From assembly GCF_050015995.1 (NCBI RefSeq), contig NZ_JBNHEP010000094.1, positions 46,416 through 110,415 of the forward strand: 64,000 bases of DNA, read 5' to 3'. This DNA comes from Trichodesmium sp050015995 (lineage in GTDB: Bacteria > Cyanobacteriota > Cyanobacteriia > Cyanobacteriales > Microcoleaceae). A model generated the notes under the pieces. It was not told the DNA's origin, ran no database searches, and saw nothing but the letters and a program-made list of their open reading frames with translations. A program made the translations under genes and the position numbers. This document shows positions 8,996-17,625 of the stretch, in pieces (positions within the stretch are counted from its first letter, which is position 1; every line of letters starts with the position of its first letter).

Positions 8996-9129
8996 CTTTT
9001 TCAGAAGTTGAGAAATCTGATTCTTACCATTATACTTACAATTACAAAAATTAATAATTAACAATTAACAATTAATAATGACCTCTTCTGTAATAGAAGG
9101 ATTTGGTTAATTAATGTTGAAAATTTGTA

Positions 9130-9876
9130 TTAATCTCCCAATATTTCATCAACAGTAAAAGTTACATTAGGCAAAGCTTGAATTGTCAAAGTTTCACCGC
9201 GCTGAAGACTCTGCACAGTCTCATAACCATTCGCAGCAGGTTGTCGATAAACTTCCAGACATTTTTGAGGAAGATTCACCAACCAAACTTCAACAATATT
9301 ATTCTCAGCATATAAGGGAATTTTTATTTCTTGGTCATATTTAACTGTTGTATAGCAATTCCCAAAAAGCGTGAGATACAAAATTCCCTGGTTTTAGGGA
9401 ACACTTAACTGGGAAAACTTAACTGGGAATAGGAAGTAGGGAGTAGTAATTCTGGTTCCGTAGGAATAAATAAAGAAGAAAAACAACTGTACCTCATTAG
9501 CTTGGGAAACGCTATATCTGACACTTCTATGAGGAGAAATATATCTTCTGGTTGAGGATGTTGAGTCTGATAAAAATCTTGCCGTCGTTGCAGCAAACTG
9601 ATGTCTGGTTCTGGTTCAGAATTATCATTCAATCTCACAGGATTTTGAATTCTCACAGTAACAGTTTTTGCTAAACGCAAAAGAATAGTTCGTTAATACG
9701 GTCTACACAAGCTGCGTGATGAAGACCAATAGGGGACATTTTGACAATTTCTCCTCGGATTAGTTCTACTCGTTCATTTTCTGTTAATACTCCTGTTTCC
9801 AGCATTTTATAATACTGGTCTACAGTAAATAATACTGGTCTACAGTAAATAGTCGTCGCAATAATTGTACAGACAT
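9130..9876 (-). pseudogene. Uma2-family (DUF820) nuclease-like gene with three lesions
   Basis: Reading back from ATG 9876, the pieces join into a typical Uma2 protein: RRLFTVDQYYKMLETGVLT, then ERVELIRGEIVKMSPIG, LRLAKTVTVRIQNPVRLND, PEPDISLLQRRQDFY, IFLLIEVSDTT, and EIKIPLYAENNIVEVWLVNL. Three defects break it. They are a 20-bp tandem duplication (9811-9830 and 9831-9850), a one-base loss in a T run near 9683-9690, and a 162-bp MITE at 9353-9514. Uma2 proteins have a restriction-endonuclease-like fold and are highly multiplied in cyanobacteria. Removing the duplication and the MITE restores the frame exactly at both places. Confidence 0.8.
9353..9514. mobile_element. 162-bp MITE-like element with TA target duplication
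   Basis: The ends are TAGCAATTCCCAA and its inverted counterpart TTGGGAAACGCTA, with TA at 9351-9352 and 9515-9516. Excision leaving one TA gives an uninterrupted Uma2 codon series (V-S-D-T-T-V). The TA duplication is typical of elements moved by IS630/Tc1-mariner transposases. The interior carries gggaaca and gggagta short repeats. Confidence 0.8.
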
Positions 9877-10207
9877 TACCAACTCCTTGAAAATAGTTAC
9901 ATTAATTTGTTTATATATAGCAATTAGGAATGATTTTGATAGAATTTAAGAACGACTAAGATAAATCAAAATCCTTTTATATTCTGACTCCTGTAAGGGC
10001 GATTCGCGAATCGCCCCTACGACTCCTGACTCCTAATTACCACTAAAATCTTACACCTGAAATATGATTGCTATATAACAGTTATATTTACAATAAATAG
10101 ACCTCTCCGGAAAAGAGGGAGTAGGGAGTAGGGAGTAGGGGGAAAGAATTGATGATAATTGATTTGATTTTTTATTATCACCAGATGTCTAATATTCTGA
10201 CTTAACT
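9877..10207. repeat. Spacer filled by two MITE-like elements
   Basis: One element spans 9918-10073, with ends TAGCAATTAGG and TGATTGCTA, and holds the palindrome GGGCGATTCGCGAATCGCCC inside gactcct repeats. A second spans 10100-10189, with ends GACCTCTCCGGAAAA and a degenerate AGATGTC, and holds a gggagta repeat. Both are flanked by TA. Relatives of the second are at 21848-21980 and 42733-42843. No gene is visible. Confidence 0.6.
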
Positions 10208-11113
10208 TTAACTTGTTAATAACTCTATCAAGTCCTCAGTTATCGGACAAGCTGTTTCCCTTTCAAAATGAAGAAACATCGGACTAAAATTTGCCTCAAG
10301 AAAAATATATTCTCCATTAGGTTTAAATCTCCAATCAATACCAGTCCATTTCAAACCAAATGCTTTGGTAATAGCTAAACATTGTCTTTTTATATCCTCT
10401 GGTGTTTCTAAATAGATTAATTTTGCTCGTTTATCTTCCCTAAAATCTAAGGAACTACTCCGAATTTCAGCAGAATAAACTTTTTCTCCAATAACATAAC
10501 TACGAATATTAGTACCGGGAATATATTCTTGGATAGTTACAGGAGAAACACTTAAAGCTAAATTCATTCGATTGATTTCTAGATGTTCTTTCGTTAAAAG
10601 CTGAGTATGAGAACCACCATAAACAGGTTTAAAAATTACATCCAGATAAGATTGAGAGAAATTGATAATTTCCTGAGCATCATTAGTAACTAATGTAGCT
10701 GGAATAGTTACACCTATTTTTTTCGCTAAACTTAATTGTAATGGTTTCTCCTTATGAAATTCATAAGCTTCCCAACCATTCACCCATTTCTCTGGTTGAG
10801 ACTGCATAAAAGAGCGTAACAAACCAGTTGCATCATTAACTGCTATTGTCTGCTGATATGAATCATTTAATTGAGGAACATTTACTCCAGAAAAAGTCCG
10901 CCAAAAAATTTTATTTATATCTGCTAAATCCCATTTTCTGCCATCTGGAAATGTTAAACATCCTGTATGAGTAATAGGTTGCCAAGAGATTTTTAATTTA
11001 GTCGGAAATAAACGAGTATCTAAATAATCAACTGTTATTCCTTTTGCGGTCAGACATTGTTTGAGGTGAGCAGCATGAATATCTTCATCACTACCCAGAA
11101 TTAAAATTTTCAT
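10208..11113 (-). CDS. RimK/MvdD-like ATP-grasp ligase, probable graspetide maturase
   Basis: This 301-residue protein has the pre-ATP-grasp domain of the MvdD/PsnB/RimK group (residues 1-110, with LADINKIFWRTFSG in place of the usual WYRRP strand) followed by an ATP-grasp core. Visible parts are K162 and the glycine loop (FKPVYGGSH), the hinge strand IQEYIPG (Q195, E196), and the metal-binding acids D260, E283 and N285 (GIDWRF, FLEANFSP). Such enzymes activate Glu/Asp side chains as acyl phosphates and join them to Thr/Ser or Lys. The next gene upstream on this strand encodes a TTxxxxEE repeat protein, the expected substrate. Free-standing peptide ligation is the alternative. Confidence 0.85.
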   Translation of the reverse strand: MKILILGSDEDIHAAHLKQCLTAKGITVDYLDTRLFPTKLKISWQPITHTGCLTFPDGRKWDLADINKIFWRTFSGVNVPQLNDSYQQTIAVNDATGLLRSFMQSQPEKWVNGWEAYEFHKEKPLQLSLAKKIGVTIPATLVTNDAQEIINFSQSYLDVIFKPVYGGSHTQLLTKEHLEINRMNLALSVSPVTIQEYIPGTNIRSYVIGEKVYSAEIRSSSLDFREDKRAKLIYLETPEDIKRQCLAITKAFGLKWTGIDWRFKPNGEYIFLEANFSPMFLHFERETACPITEDLIELLTS

Positions 11114-11443
11114 AAGTTAATCAAATGCAATTTTTCTAAATAGACATCTTCAGAAATTATATAAGTATTATCCCAAACTCCTGTAGAGATTTTGCACAAG
11201 TTATAGTATTTAAGTTTAAATATGAAACTATTTGTTACATATCTATTGTTTGAAATAATCCTCGAAAATTAGTATCACTAAAAGTTATCATATCAAATGT
11301 GCAAAATAATTCTACTTATTAATCTCTCCATTTTCCTATCTCCATATCAATTATCGGTAGCAAATATTAACCTATTCCATATCATATCTTACAATCTTAC
11401 TTTAAACTTTTAACTTTTGACTTCAGTGAAACGATATTACTTA

Positions 11444-11574
11444 CAGCGGATTCCAGGTTGATGAGGTACAGTGACACTAAATTTTTAAATAGTTTTTGAA
11501 GTATAGAATAAAGTTTTCATGTCTTTAATCAAATCTACTAGAATCACTGTACCACACTTACATGGAATAGGCTG
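11444..11574. mobile_element. MITE-like element with IS630-type ends
   Basis: The ends CAGCGGATTCC and GGAATAGGCTG are inverted, with a second matching pair GGTACAGTG and CACTGTACC just inside, and TA on both sides (11442-11443, 11575-11576). The terminal CAGCGG resembles the ends of the IS630 derivative at 20011-20567, which suggests the same transposase could have moved both. Confidence 0.65.
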
Positions 11575-11809
11575 TAAATTACCTTTGTTAGTCATCCTAA
11601 AAATATTTTTTCCTGCTGTTCGTAAAAATCTCTTATACTAAACAGGATTTAGTAAGACCACAAATGAGTAGGTATAGTGTAACCAGTACTAATCTGTTAA
11701 TTTTTTAATTTCATCCGTCATAGAGTTGAGAAGACAACATCTTTTTTCTAGAACCATTTCCAGTTGCTCAATTGTTTCAAAATTAAACTAATCCCCATAA
11801 TCTCTCAGC

Positions 11810-12360
11810 AGGCTGTAATTCAGGTTTGGAAAGCCAAGCTTGAAGAATTTAAGCAATTAGAGCAGTTAGGAAAAATTGATTTATATTACTTAGATGCAGT
11901 GGGGTTTAGTATGATTCCTTAGGTTCCTTATGGCTGGCAAGATATCGGAGAGTACTCAAGGATTCATAGTCCCCATAATCGTCACCTTCTCAATGTTTGA
12001 GGAATCATGAATCCCCAGAATTATCTGGAAAGTTATGTTTCAACTCAGACAATTAATTCTGATGTAATTATACCAAATTCAAAAAGTAAGGCTATTCACC
12101 TTACCTCCTGACTACTGACTACTGACTACTGACTACTCCAAACCTAAGTAGCTCAAGTTTAGAAAATTGGTATTATTTCTAGTATATATGGTTTTTTCCT
12201 ACTATAAATAAACCCACAGTGATTGTTGTATATCGATCATCTATTTATACAAGTGATGGGATTTTTGATAAATTTGAAGAGTGGTCGGAACTACAAATTA
12301 CTATATTTAGTATGAAAATCTTATTTCTTTCCCTTTGCCTACTTATACAAAAAATTTATT
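11810..12360 (+). pseudogene. Degenerate IS630-family DDE transposase
   Basis: Fragments in order match an IS630 transposase: KLEEFKQLEQLGKIDLYYLD (first catalytic Asp strand), VPYGWQDIGE, GIMNPQNYLESYVSTQTINS, and after an inserted repeat, INKPTVIVVY and FDKFEEWSEL. Stop codons follow GFSMIP and LLNV, and the last part is out of frame. A short element with ends TACCAAATTC and AAAATTGGTA interrupts it at about 12071-12173, holding a tgactac repeat. Confidence 0.75.
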
Positions 12361-12777
12361 ATTTTTCATCATATTTCTAATACCAAATTCAAACAAGATA
12401 GTTAAATAGAGTTACAGTAAAATCCTCTGGAAAAACTATTACACCACTTTTTGAATTGATGAACTAAAAAGTTTTATATCATGTTCTGATAATTAGGTAT
12501 AAATAAACTTTAAGTTTGTAGTTTAGCTTTAATGCTCCAAATATGTCTCTGGCACTAAAGCGCAACTACGAAGTCCTATTATAAGTATTTTACTAAACAT
12601 GATATTAGAGTTTTAGAGAACAAGGAACAGGAAACAGAAAGTAATATTAAAACTGTACCTTATTATCTGCTAAAACTGCTGTAAGATATTTGCACTCCTC
12701 CTAATACCTAATAACTACCCAACAATACAATGTTGCTACATTGGATGAAATTAGTATCATTAATTCTCCTCAATTAA

Positions 12778-13905
12778 TTAGAGAAAATTAATCCTCAAAT
12801 TATCTAGAGATTGCACCTGTTCTATAATTGCAATTAAATCTCCTGATAGAGTAGATATATTAACCGAGTTATTAAGAATTTCAACACTATAATCATCCAT
12901 AGTTCCTGGTAACTGAATTTGGTCAAAAGCAACATCAAAGTTTTTAATTACAGCAAAGTCTAAATTTCCAAAGCCAAGATAAAAAGGTACTCCTTCAGAA
13001 GAACCAAGTATAAATTTGTCTGCTGTGTTGACTTCTGAACTACCAATTAATATATCAATTTCTCCCACACCTAAATTATTAGGAATTATTCGATCATTGA
13101 TTACATCATATCCCAAAGTATTAACACCAACAATTCTGGTATTGTTGCCAAAAGCAGTAATAATATCATTGCCATTAGTACCTGTGAAAAATCCTATACG
13201 TTGAATTTCAAATTCTCCAAACTGAACGTAATGTTCTAAACCAGAATTCAATTCTCCTCTATTGATAGCAACATTAACGCTAGGATAAGATTGCCGATAA
13301 ATCTCTTCATTGAAATCTCCACCTTCTTCTCCTAATGCAAGAGTAGTCACCCCACCTTCTTCTCCTATTGCAAGAGTTGTTGCTATTCCTTCTTCTGTTC
13401 CTACTTGAGTGATAATCCTATCATCAGTAATAATAGGAGAACCACCTTCTTCTCCCAATGTCTCAGTTGTAGCACCATCACCACCTTCTTCTCCCACTGC
13501 GAGAGTGGTAGGTGTGGGTACAGGAGCAAAACCACCTTCTTCCCCTATTGCTTGAGTAGTTCCTACTCCTGGAGGTAAAGCTATTGGAGTAATCCCAGCT
13601 TCTGCTCCCAACGTTGCAGTTGTTGGTACAGGTGAATTACCGCCTTCTTCTTCCGTTGCTACAGTTGTGGGTATAGGTTCACTCAAACCACCTTCTTCCC
13701 CTATTGCAAGAGTTGTTGCTATGGGGTCGCCACCACTTTCTGAATTATCAAAAGCTTCAGTTGTATTACCACCCTCTTCTCCTAATGCAAGAGTAGTTAT
13801 AGGTACAGTGGAGTTATTAGGAAGAGGATTTCGTTCAACTTGACTTGTTTGTAGAGATTTCAGCAGTTCCGGAGTTGATTTTCCAAAAGGATGATTTTGT
13901 GTCAT
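12778..13905 (-). CDS. Multi-core graspetide-like precursor with C-terminal RTX-like domain
   Basis: 375 residues in three parts. Residues 1-36 form a leader-like segment (PFGKSTPELLKSLQ). Residues 37-196 hold eight TTxxxxEE motifs starting at 37, 64, 80, 116, 133, 146, 176 and 187, mostly TTLAIGEEGG, plus two degenerate copies at 95 (TTATLGAE) and 165 (ITQVGTEE), joined by Pro/Ser/Gly/Asp linkers. TTxxxxEE is the known plesiocin core, in which an ATP-grasp enzyme links Glu side chains to Thr hydroxyls. Residues 200-375 resemble the C-termini of secreted cyanobacterial RTX proteins (SGLEHYVQFGEFE, GTNGNDIITAFG, ending SLDNLRINFL). A GGGAG site lies six bases before ATG. A T1SS-exported product is inferred; the substrate role rests on motif and neighbouring ligase. 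Confidence 0.8.
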   Translation of the reverse strand: MTQNHPFGKSTPELLKSLQTSQVERNPLPNNSTVPITTLALGEEGGNTTEAFDNSESGGDPIATTLAIGEEGGLSEPIPTTVATEEEGGNSPVPTTATLGAEAGITPIALPPGVGTTQAIGEEGGFAPVPTPTTLAVGEEGGDGATTETLGEEGGSPIITDDRIITQVGTEEGIATTLAIGEEGGVTTLALGEEGGDFNEEIYRQSYPSVNVAINRGELNSGLEHYVQFGEFEIQRIGFFTGTNGNDIITAFGNNTRIVGVNTLGYDVINDRIIPNNLGVGEIDILIGSSEVNTADKFILGSSEGVPFYLGFGNLDFAVIKNFDVAFDQIQLPGTMDDYSVEILNNSVNISTLSGDLIAIIEQVQSLDNLRINFL

Positions 13906-14003
13906 ATTTTCTCCCAGTTCAACTTTATACTTAATATGGAAAATAACGAAGATATTACAATCTTCCCTGACTTCCCAGGATAATCTAGTAAATATTAATA
14001 TAG

Positions 14004-14765
14004 ATGACTAAACTACCCAATGACATAAATGAGGCGATCGCCCAAGCAATGGAAGCGACTAAAGCAGCTCTTCAAGATGGTTATACTAGACTCCAAATTG
14101 AGATAGTTGTTCCAGAGATTGAACTTCAAGCTCAATCTCTGGCAAAAGAATTTATTCCTGCTTTACTTGAAACAACTACTCAGCTCAAAGTCTTTTTTCC
14201 CGACACCGGAGCAGCAGCTTTAGCTAGACGAGATTGGCAAGATGTGACATTTAAAATAGAAGATATTGGCACAAGTAGGTCTCCAGTTGATACAAAAGTT
14301 GAACCCGAAGACCAATGTTTTTTATTAATAGCACCTTCTGCTGTAGAAGTGGCCCAAGCTGAAAAATTATCCAATCTGGCTGGCGATCGCCCAGTTGTGA
14401 TGTTAATCCCCAGATTAGAAGATGTCTCTATCGTGGGAATTGGTTATGCAGCACGTCAACTCCGGGAAAGATTTATCAAAACTCTTGAATCTTGCTACTA
14501 TATCAGGTCTTTTGGTGAGGGGGCCTTATATCGTTGTTATCCTTCTCCTTGGCAAGTTTGGCTTGAAGAAAATGGCCAGTATAAATTAATTGCTGAACAA
14601 CCGGAGAAACCAGTGGGAGATCAACTAGATATGATTTTAGCTGAAGCTACTGGTACAGCTAAAATAGATAACTCTAGTTCATCCTCTGAGACAATAACTG
14701 CTCCGCCAAAACGGAAAGGATTACTAAGCGAAATTCAAAAATTCCTGCGTGCTTTAAGTAACTAA
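14004..14765 (+). CDS. DUF1995-family protein
   Basis: A 253-residue soluble protein matching the DUF1995 family found in cyanobacteria and plastids, recognisable from LPNDINEAIAQAMEATKAAL at the N-terminus, the RLQIEIVVPEIE strand, and a later FLLIAPSAVEVAQAEKL segment. Plant relatives are linked to photosystem assembly, but no biochemical function is established in cyanobacteria. It is transcribed away from the graspetide-like precursor with 98 bases between the starts. It is probably a housekeeping gene unrelated to that locus. Confidence 0.8.
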   Translation: MTKLPNDINEAIAQAMEATKAALQDGYTRLQIEIVVPEIELQAQSLAKEFIPALLETTTQLKVFFPDTGAAALARRDWQDVTFKIEDIGTSRSPVDTKVEPEDQCFLLIAPSAVEVAQAEKLSNLAGDRPVVMLIPRLEDVSIVGIGYAARQLRERFIKTLESCYYIRSFGEGALYRCYPSPWQVWLEENGQYKLIAEQPEKPVGDQLDMILAEATGTAKIDNSSSSSETITAPPKRKGLLSEIQKFLRALSN

Positions 14766-15045
14766 GTGTTAATACTGAATGTATTGAAGGTATTTTTAAT
14801 CTGAAAATTACCGACCTAAATTTATTCAGGGTAAAATTTCTATAGAATTAGTTAAATTCTAATAACCCTGAAAATTAGGGTCGGTTAACCTCAGAAATTA
14901 TATGGTAAAATATACAAATTAAGTTTAATATTGGGTGCTTGAATTAAAAAAATTTAATTAAATTTTGATGAAATTGTCACAAAGTTAAGATTTGTTCCTT
15001 GAGTACAAAGTTAAAGTGTGGTAGTAAAAATTATCAGCAGCAACA

Positions 15046-15852
15046 ATGAACACCAGACGAATTATTATTGGAGACATACATGGGCATTATGATGGCTTAA
15101 TGGCTTTGTTAGAGGCGATCGCTCCTGGCAGAGATGATATGGTATATTTTCTAGGAGACTTAATTGATAGAGGTCCGAAAAGTTCTCAAGTAGTAGCATT
15201 TGTCAGAAATAGCCCCTATCAGTGTATCTTGGGGAACCACGAACACATGATGATTAAAGCTCTCTCAGATACAGAAGTAAAGCATGAAGCATGGCAAAGT
15301 TGGTATCATAGTGGTGGTATTGAAACTGTGGAAAGTTATCGAGAGACAGGAATTATGCCTTATGATGATTTAGAGTGGATGCGATCGCTACCTCTATATC
15401 TAGACTTAGAAGATATTTGGTTAGTTCATGCAGGGATAAATCCCAAACTACCTATTCAAAGGCAAGCACACCATGAATGTTGTTGGATTCGCCATGAATT
15501 TCATTCTGTGGACAAACCCTATTTTTCTGATAAATTAATTATTATAGGTCATACTATAACTTTTACTTTCGATGATGTTGAGCCGGGAGAATTAGTTTGT
15601 GGAGCAGGTTGGCTGGATATTGATACCAGTGCATATCATCCTCGAAGTGGGTGGCTCACAGGATTAGATGTTGATAATAATATTATTTATCAGGTTAATG
15701 TTAATAATAATCAAACTAGGAAACTTCCCTTAGATCAACTTGTAAAACCTTATAAACCTAGGCGAAAATTAAGAGAAAAAATGCAAGAGCGTTTCTCTAT
15801 GAGAAAAAATAACCAAGAACACCTTAAAGTAAATAATTATCAGCGATCGTAG
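15046..15852 (+). CDS. PPP-family serine/threonine protein phosphatase
   Basis: A 268-residue calcineurin-like metallophosphoesterase. The three bimetal-site motifs are clear: GDIHG (9-13), GDLIDRG (37-43) and GNHE (63-66), followed by LVHAGI and IIGHT. This set and spacing define bacterial PPP phosphatases, which remove phosphate from Ser/Thr (and in some cases Tyr) residues. The last 30 residues are basic (KPRRKLREKMQERF) and lie outside the catalytic domain. It stands alone between spacers of about 280 and 460 bases, so its target cannot be deduced from context. Confidence 0.85.
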   Translation: MNTRRIIIGDIHGHYDGLMALLEAIAPGRDDMVYFLGDLIDRGPKSSQVVAFVRNSPYQCILGNHEHMMIKALSDTEVKHEAWQSWYHSGGIETVESYRETGIMPYDDLEWMRSLPLYLDLEDIWLVHAGINPKLPIQRQAHHECCWIRHEFHSVDKPYFSDKLIIIGHTITFTFDDVEPGELVCGAGWLDIDTSAYHPRSGWLTGLDVDNNIIYQVNVNNNQTRKLPLDQLVKPYKPRRKLREKMQERFSMRKNNQEHLKVNNYQRS

Positions 15853-16314
15853 CAATTTTTATCTATAAATATTTGATTTATGAAAAAAATATTTGGGAAT
15901 TACGGGAATGGGAAATAGCCAACAGAGATAAGATTCAATAATGGATAATGGATAATGGATAATGGATAATTGATAATTACTTTTCCCTAAAAGGAAGAGG
16001 ATTGAATAAAAGGAAAATTTTTTCTTGTTTCTCCTTTAAAGGAGAGGCTTTCAACATTAATTATTCAGTAAAATAAATCAAAATTCAAAATTTTAAAGTA
16101 AGAAAAAAAGGAAGGATTTAAGCCGCGGAAATTTTTTAAGAATATATCCAGTAAGGTCTGTTTTGATTGTAAGTAGCAAATGCGATAACTGTATAACAGG
16201 ATTTCATCTAAAACCATAAATATATGTATTTCCCGAGAGTAGAAAACTACTGTATTATCACTTTCCTTATTTATTCCTGCTTATCTGGTAGTTTATAGTT
16301 GAGATTAATGGTGA
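15853..16314. repeat. Spacer with ggataat tandem repeat
   Basis: A run of four tandem units of aatggat (about 15940-15972) leads into AATTGATAATTA. The same kind of sequence occurs at 45640 and 51253. Nothing coding is visible. Confidence 0.4.
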
Positions 16315-17010
16315 ATGGAACTAGAAGAAAAACAACAATTAATTACTTACTTAAGTCAATTTGTTACTATAGCACGTCGGGAAAAAATTTTATCAGTTTT
16401 GCAGCAAAGAACCCGCCACATAACTGTCATTTTAGAAGATATTTATCAACCCCATAATGCTAGTGCTGTGCTGAGAAGTTGTGACAGTTTTGGCGTACAA
16501 GATGTACATATTGTAGAGAATAAAAATATTTTTACAATTACTCAGGGTGTTACTATTGGTTCAGATCGTTGGTTAACATTATATCGTTATAATCAACGAG
16601 ATATAAATAATACAGAGGAATGTTTAAAGAAACTAAAAAGTGAGGATTATATAATAGCAGCAACAACTCTCCATAAAGAACAGATAACTATTGAACAATT
16701 ATCTGTCAAGAAAAAAGTAGCGTTAATGTTTGGTTCAGAAATTAATGGGTTATCAGAATATGCTCACAACAATGCAGATGTATCAGTAAAAATTCCGATG
16801 GTGGGATTTAGTGAAAGTTTTAATATTTCTGTTAGTGCTGCTCTATGTTTATATGATGTAATGAACCGCCTCAAAAAGGAGCATAATAATTGGGAATTAA
16901 GCAATACAGAAAAATTAGATTTGGAATTAGATTGGTTGCGAAAATCGATTAAAGCTGGGGAACTTATTGAGAAGAAATTTTTCAGAGATATTTATCAAGT
17001 TGAAAATTAA
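16315..17010 (+). CDS. trmH: tRNA (guanosine-2'-O-)-methyltransferase TrmH
   Basis: The 231-residue product has the size and motifs of SpoU/TrmH knotted methyltransferases, which methylate G18 of tRNAs with S-adenosylmethionine. Motif 1 is HNASAVLRSCDSFGVQDVHI (residues 44-63), motif 2 is MFGSEINGLS, and motif 3 is IPMVGFSESFNISVSAALCL, which forms the SAM-binding knot. The N-terminus carries the short TrmH-specific helix (RREKILSVLQQRTRHITVI). The start ATG directly follows the words TTAATGGTGA, with no strong ribosome site. Confidence 0.85.
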   Translation: MELEEKQQLITYLSQFVTIARREKILSVLQQRTRHITVILEDIYQPHNASAVLRSCDSFGVQDVHIVENKNIFTITQGVTIGSDRWLTLYRYNQRDINNTEECLKKLKSEDYIIAATTLHKEQITIEQLSVKKKVALMFGSEINGLSEYAHNNADVSVKIPMVGFSESFNISVSAALCLYDVMNRLKKEHNNWELSNTEKLDLELDWLRKSIKAGELIEKKFFRDIYQVEN

Positions 17011-17625
17011 AATAGAGAGTAAGCATTCAGCTATCAGCTATGAGTTACAGCAGGTTCTGAGGTTATGGCACTTAGAAATACAGTTAATTACAGCAGGCAG
17101 AGGATAGGGAAATAAGAGCATTTTTTTACCTTTTTTTCCCATATATTTTCTGACTATCCTGAATTCTGTGCCAAAAGCACCCACATATACTCAAGATACC
17201 AAATGGGTTCTATGTGTAAAAAGATTTCCTGAATAAAACTGAATAAAACTGAATTTTTCTGTCTTGATTTTTTCAGCAACTGAACAAAACTGAATTTTTC
17301 TGAACTTTCCTGAATAAAAATCTACGACATTTGTTGTATATATACGCCAAAATACTTAGCTAAAAGTCATAATTTTTTAGACAAATTTATTTTTTTAGTT
17401 ACTGAAAAATATCTGTATTTCAGAACTAGACTTGATTATCAGTAAATTTATTTTTTTTGCCAATCTCAAAAAAAGTTCAGTTTTATTCAGGTGGAAAATT
17501 CCTGAATAAAACTGAACTTTTCTGTATTGTTTTTTCCGGAAATTGCTGCGATAGTAGTTTGAACAACGGAAAGACAAAAACATCTTTCCAATGCCAACAA
17601 AAATTATATTTGAAGGAGAAAAAAA
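17011..17625. repeat. Repeat-rich leader region of the RTX gene
   Basis: The word CTGAATAAAACTGAA and close variants (CTGAACAAAACTGAA, CTGAACTTTCCTGAATAAA) are repeated between 17228 and 17325. The same word forms a perfect 21-bp hairpin at 17471-17521. A part of a dispersed repeat (GTAAGCATTCAGCTATCAGC) lies at about 17020-17040. A good ribosome site, GAAGGAGAAAAAAA, precedes the RTX start at 17626. Confidence 0.55.
17471..17521 (+). promoter_or_regulatory. Perfect 21-bp inverted repeat ahead of the RTX gene
   Basis: The arms AAAAGTTCAGTTTTATTCAGG (17471-17491; first 20 bases AAAAGTTCAGTTTTATTCAG) and their exact complement at 17501-17521 enclose a nine-base loop. It lies about 105 bases before the RTX start codon. 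It could be a terminator, an RNA-level regulator or an operator; the sequence alone does not decide. Confidence 0.55.

Larger units (their letters stand above)
11114..12777. repeat. Long spacer between ligase and precursor, mobile-element debris
   Basis: No intact gene is present. It contains a MITE-like element at 11444-11574, a dead IS630-type transposase at about 11810-12360, and further TACCAAATT-type repeat ends near 12381. The end of the spacer, 12400-12777, is AT-rich and I see nothing definite in it. The spacer separates two genes that would normally be adjacent, so it probably grew by insertion. Confidence 0.6.
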
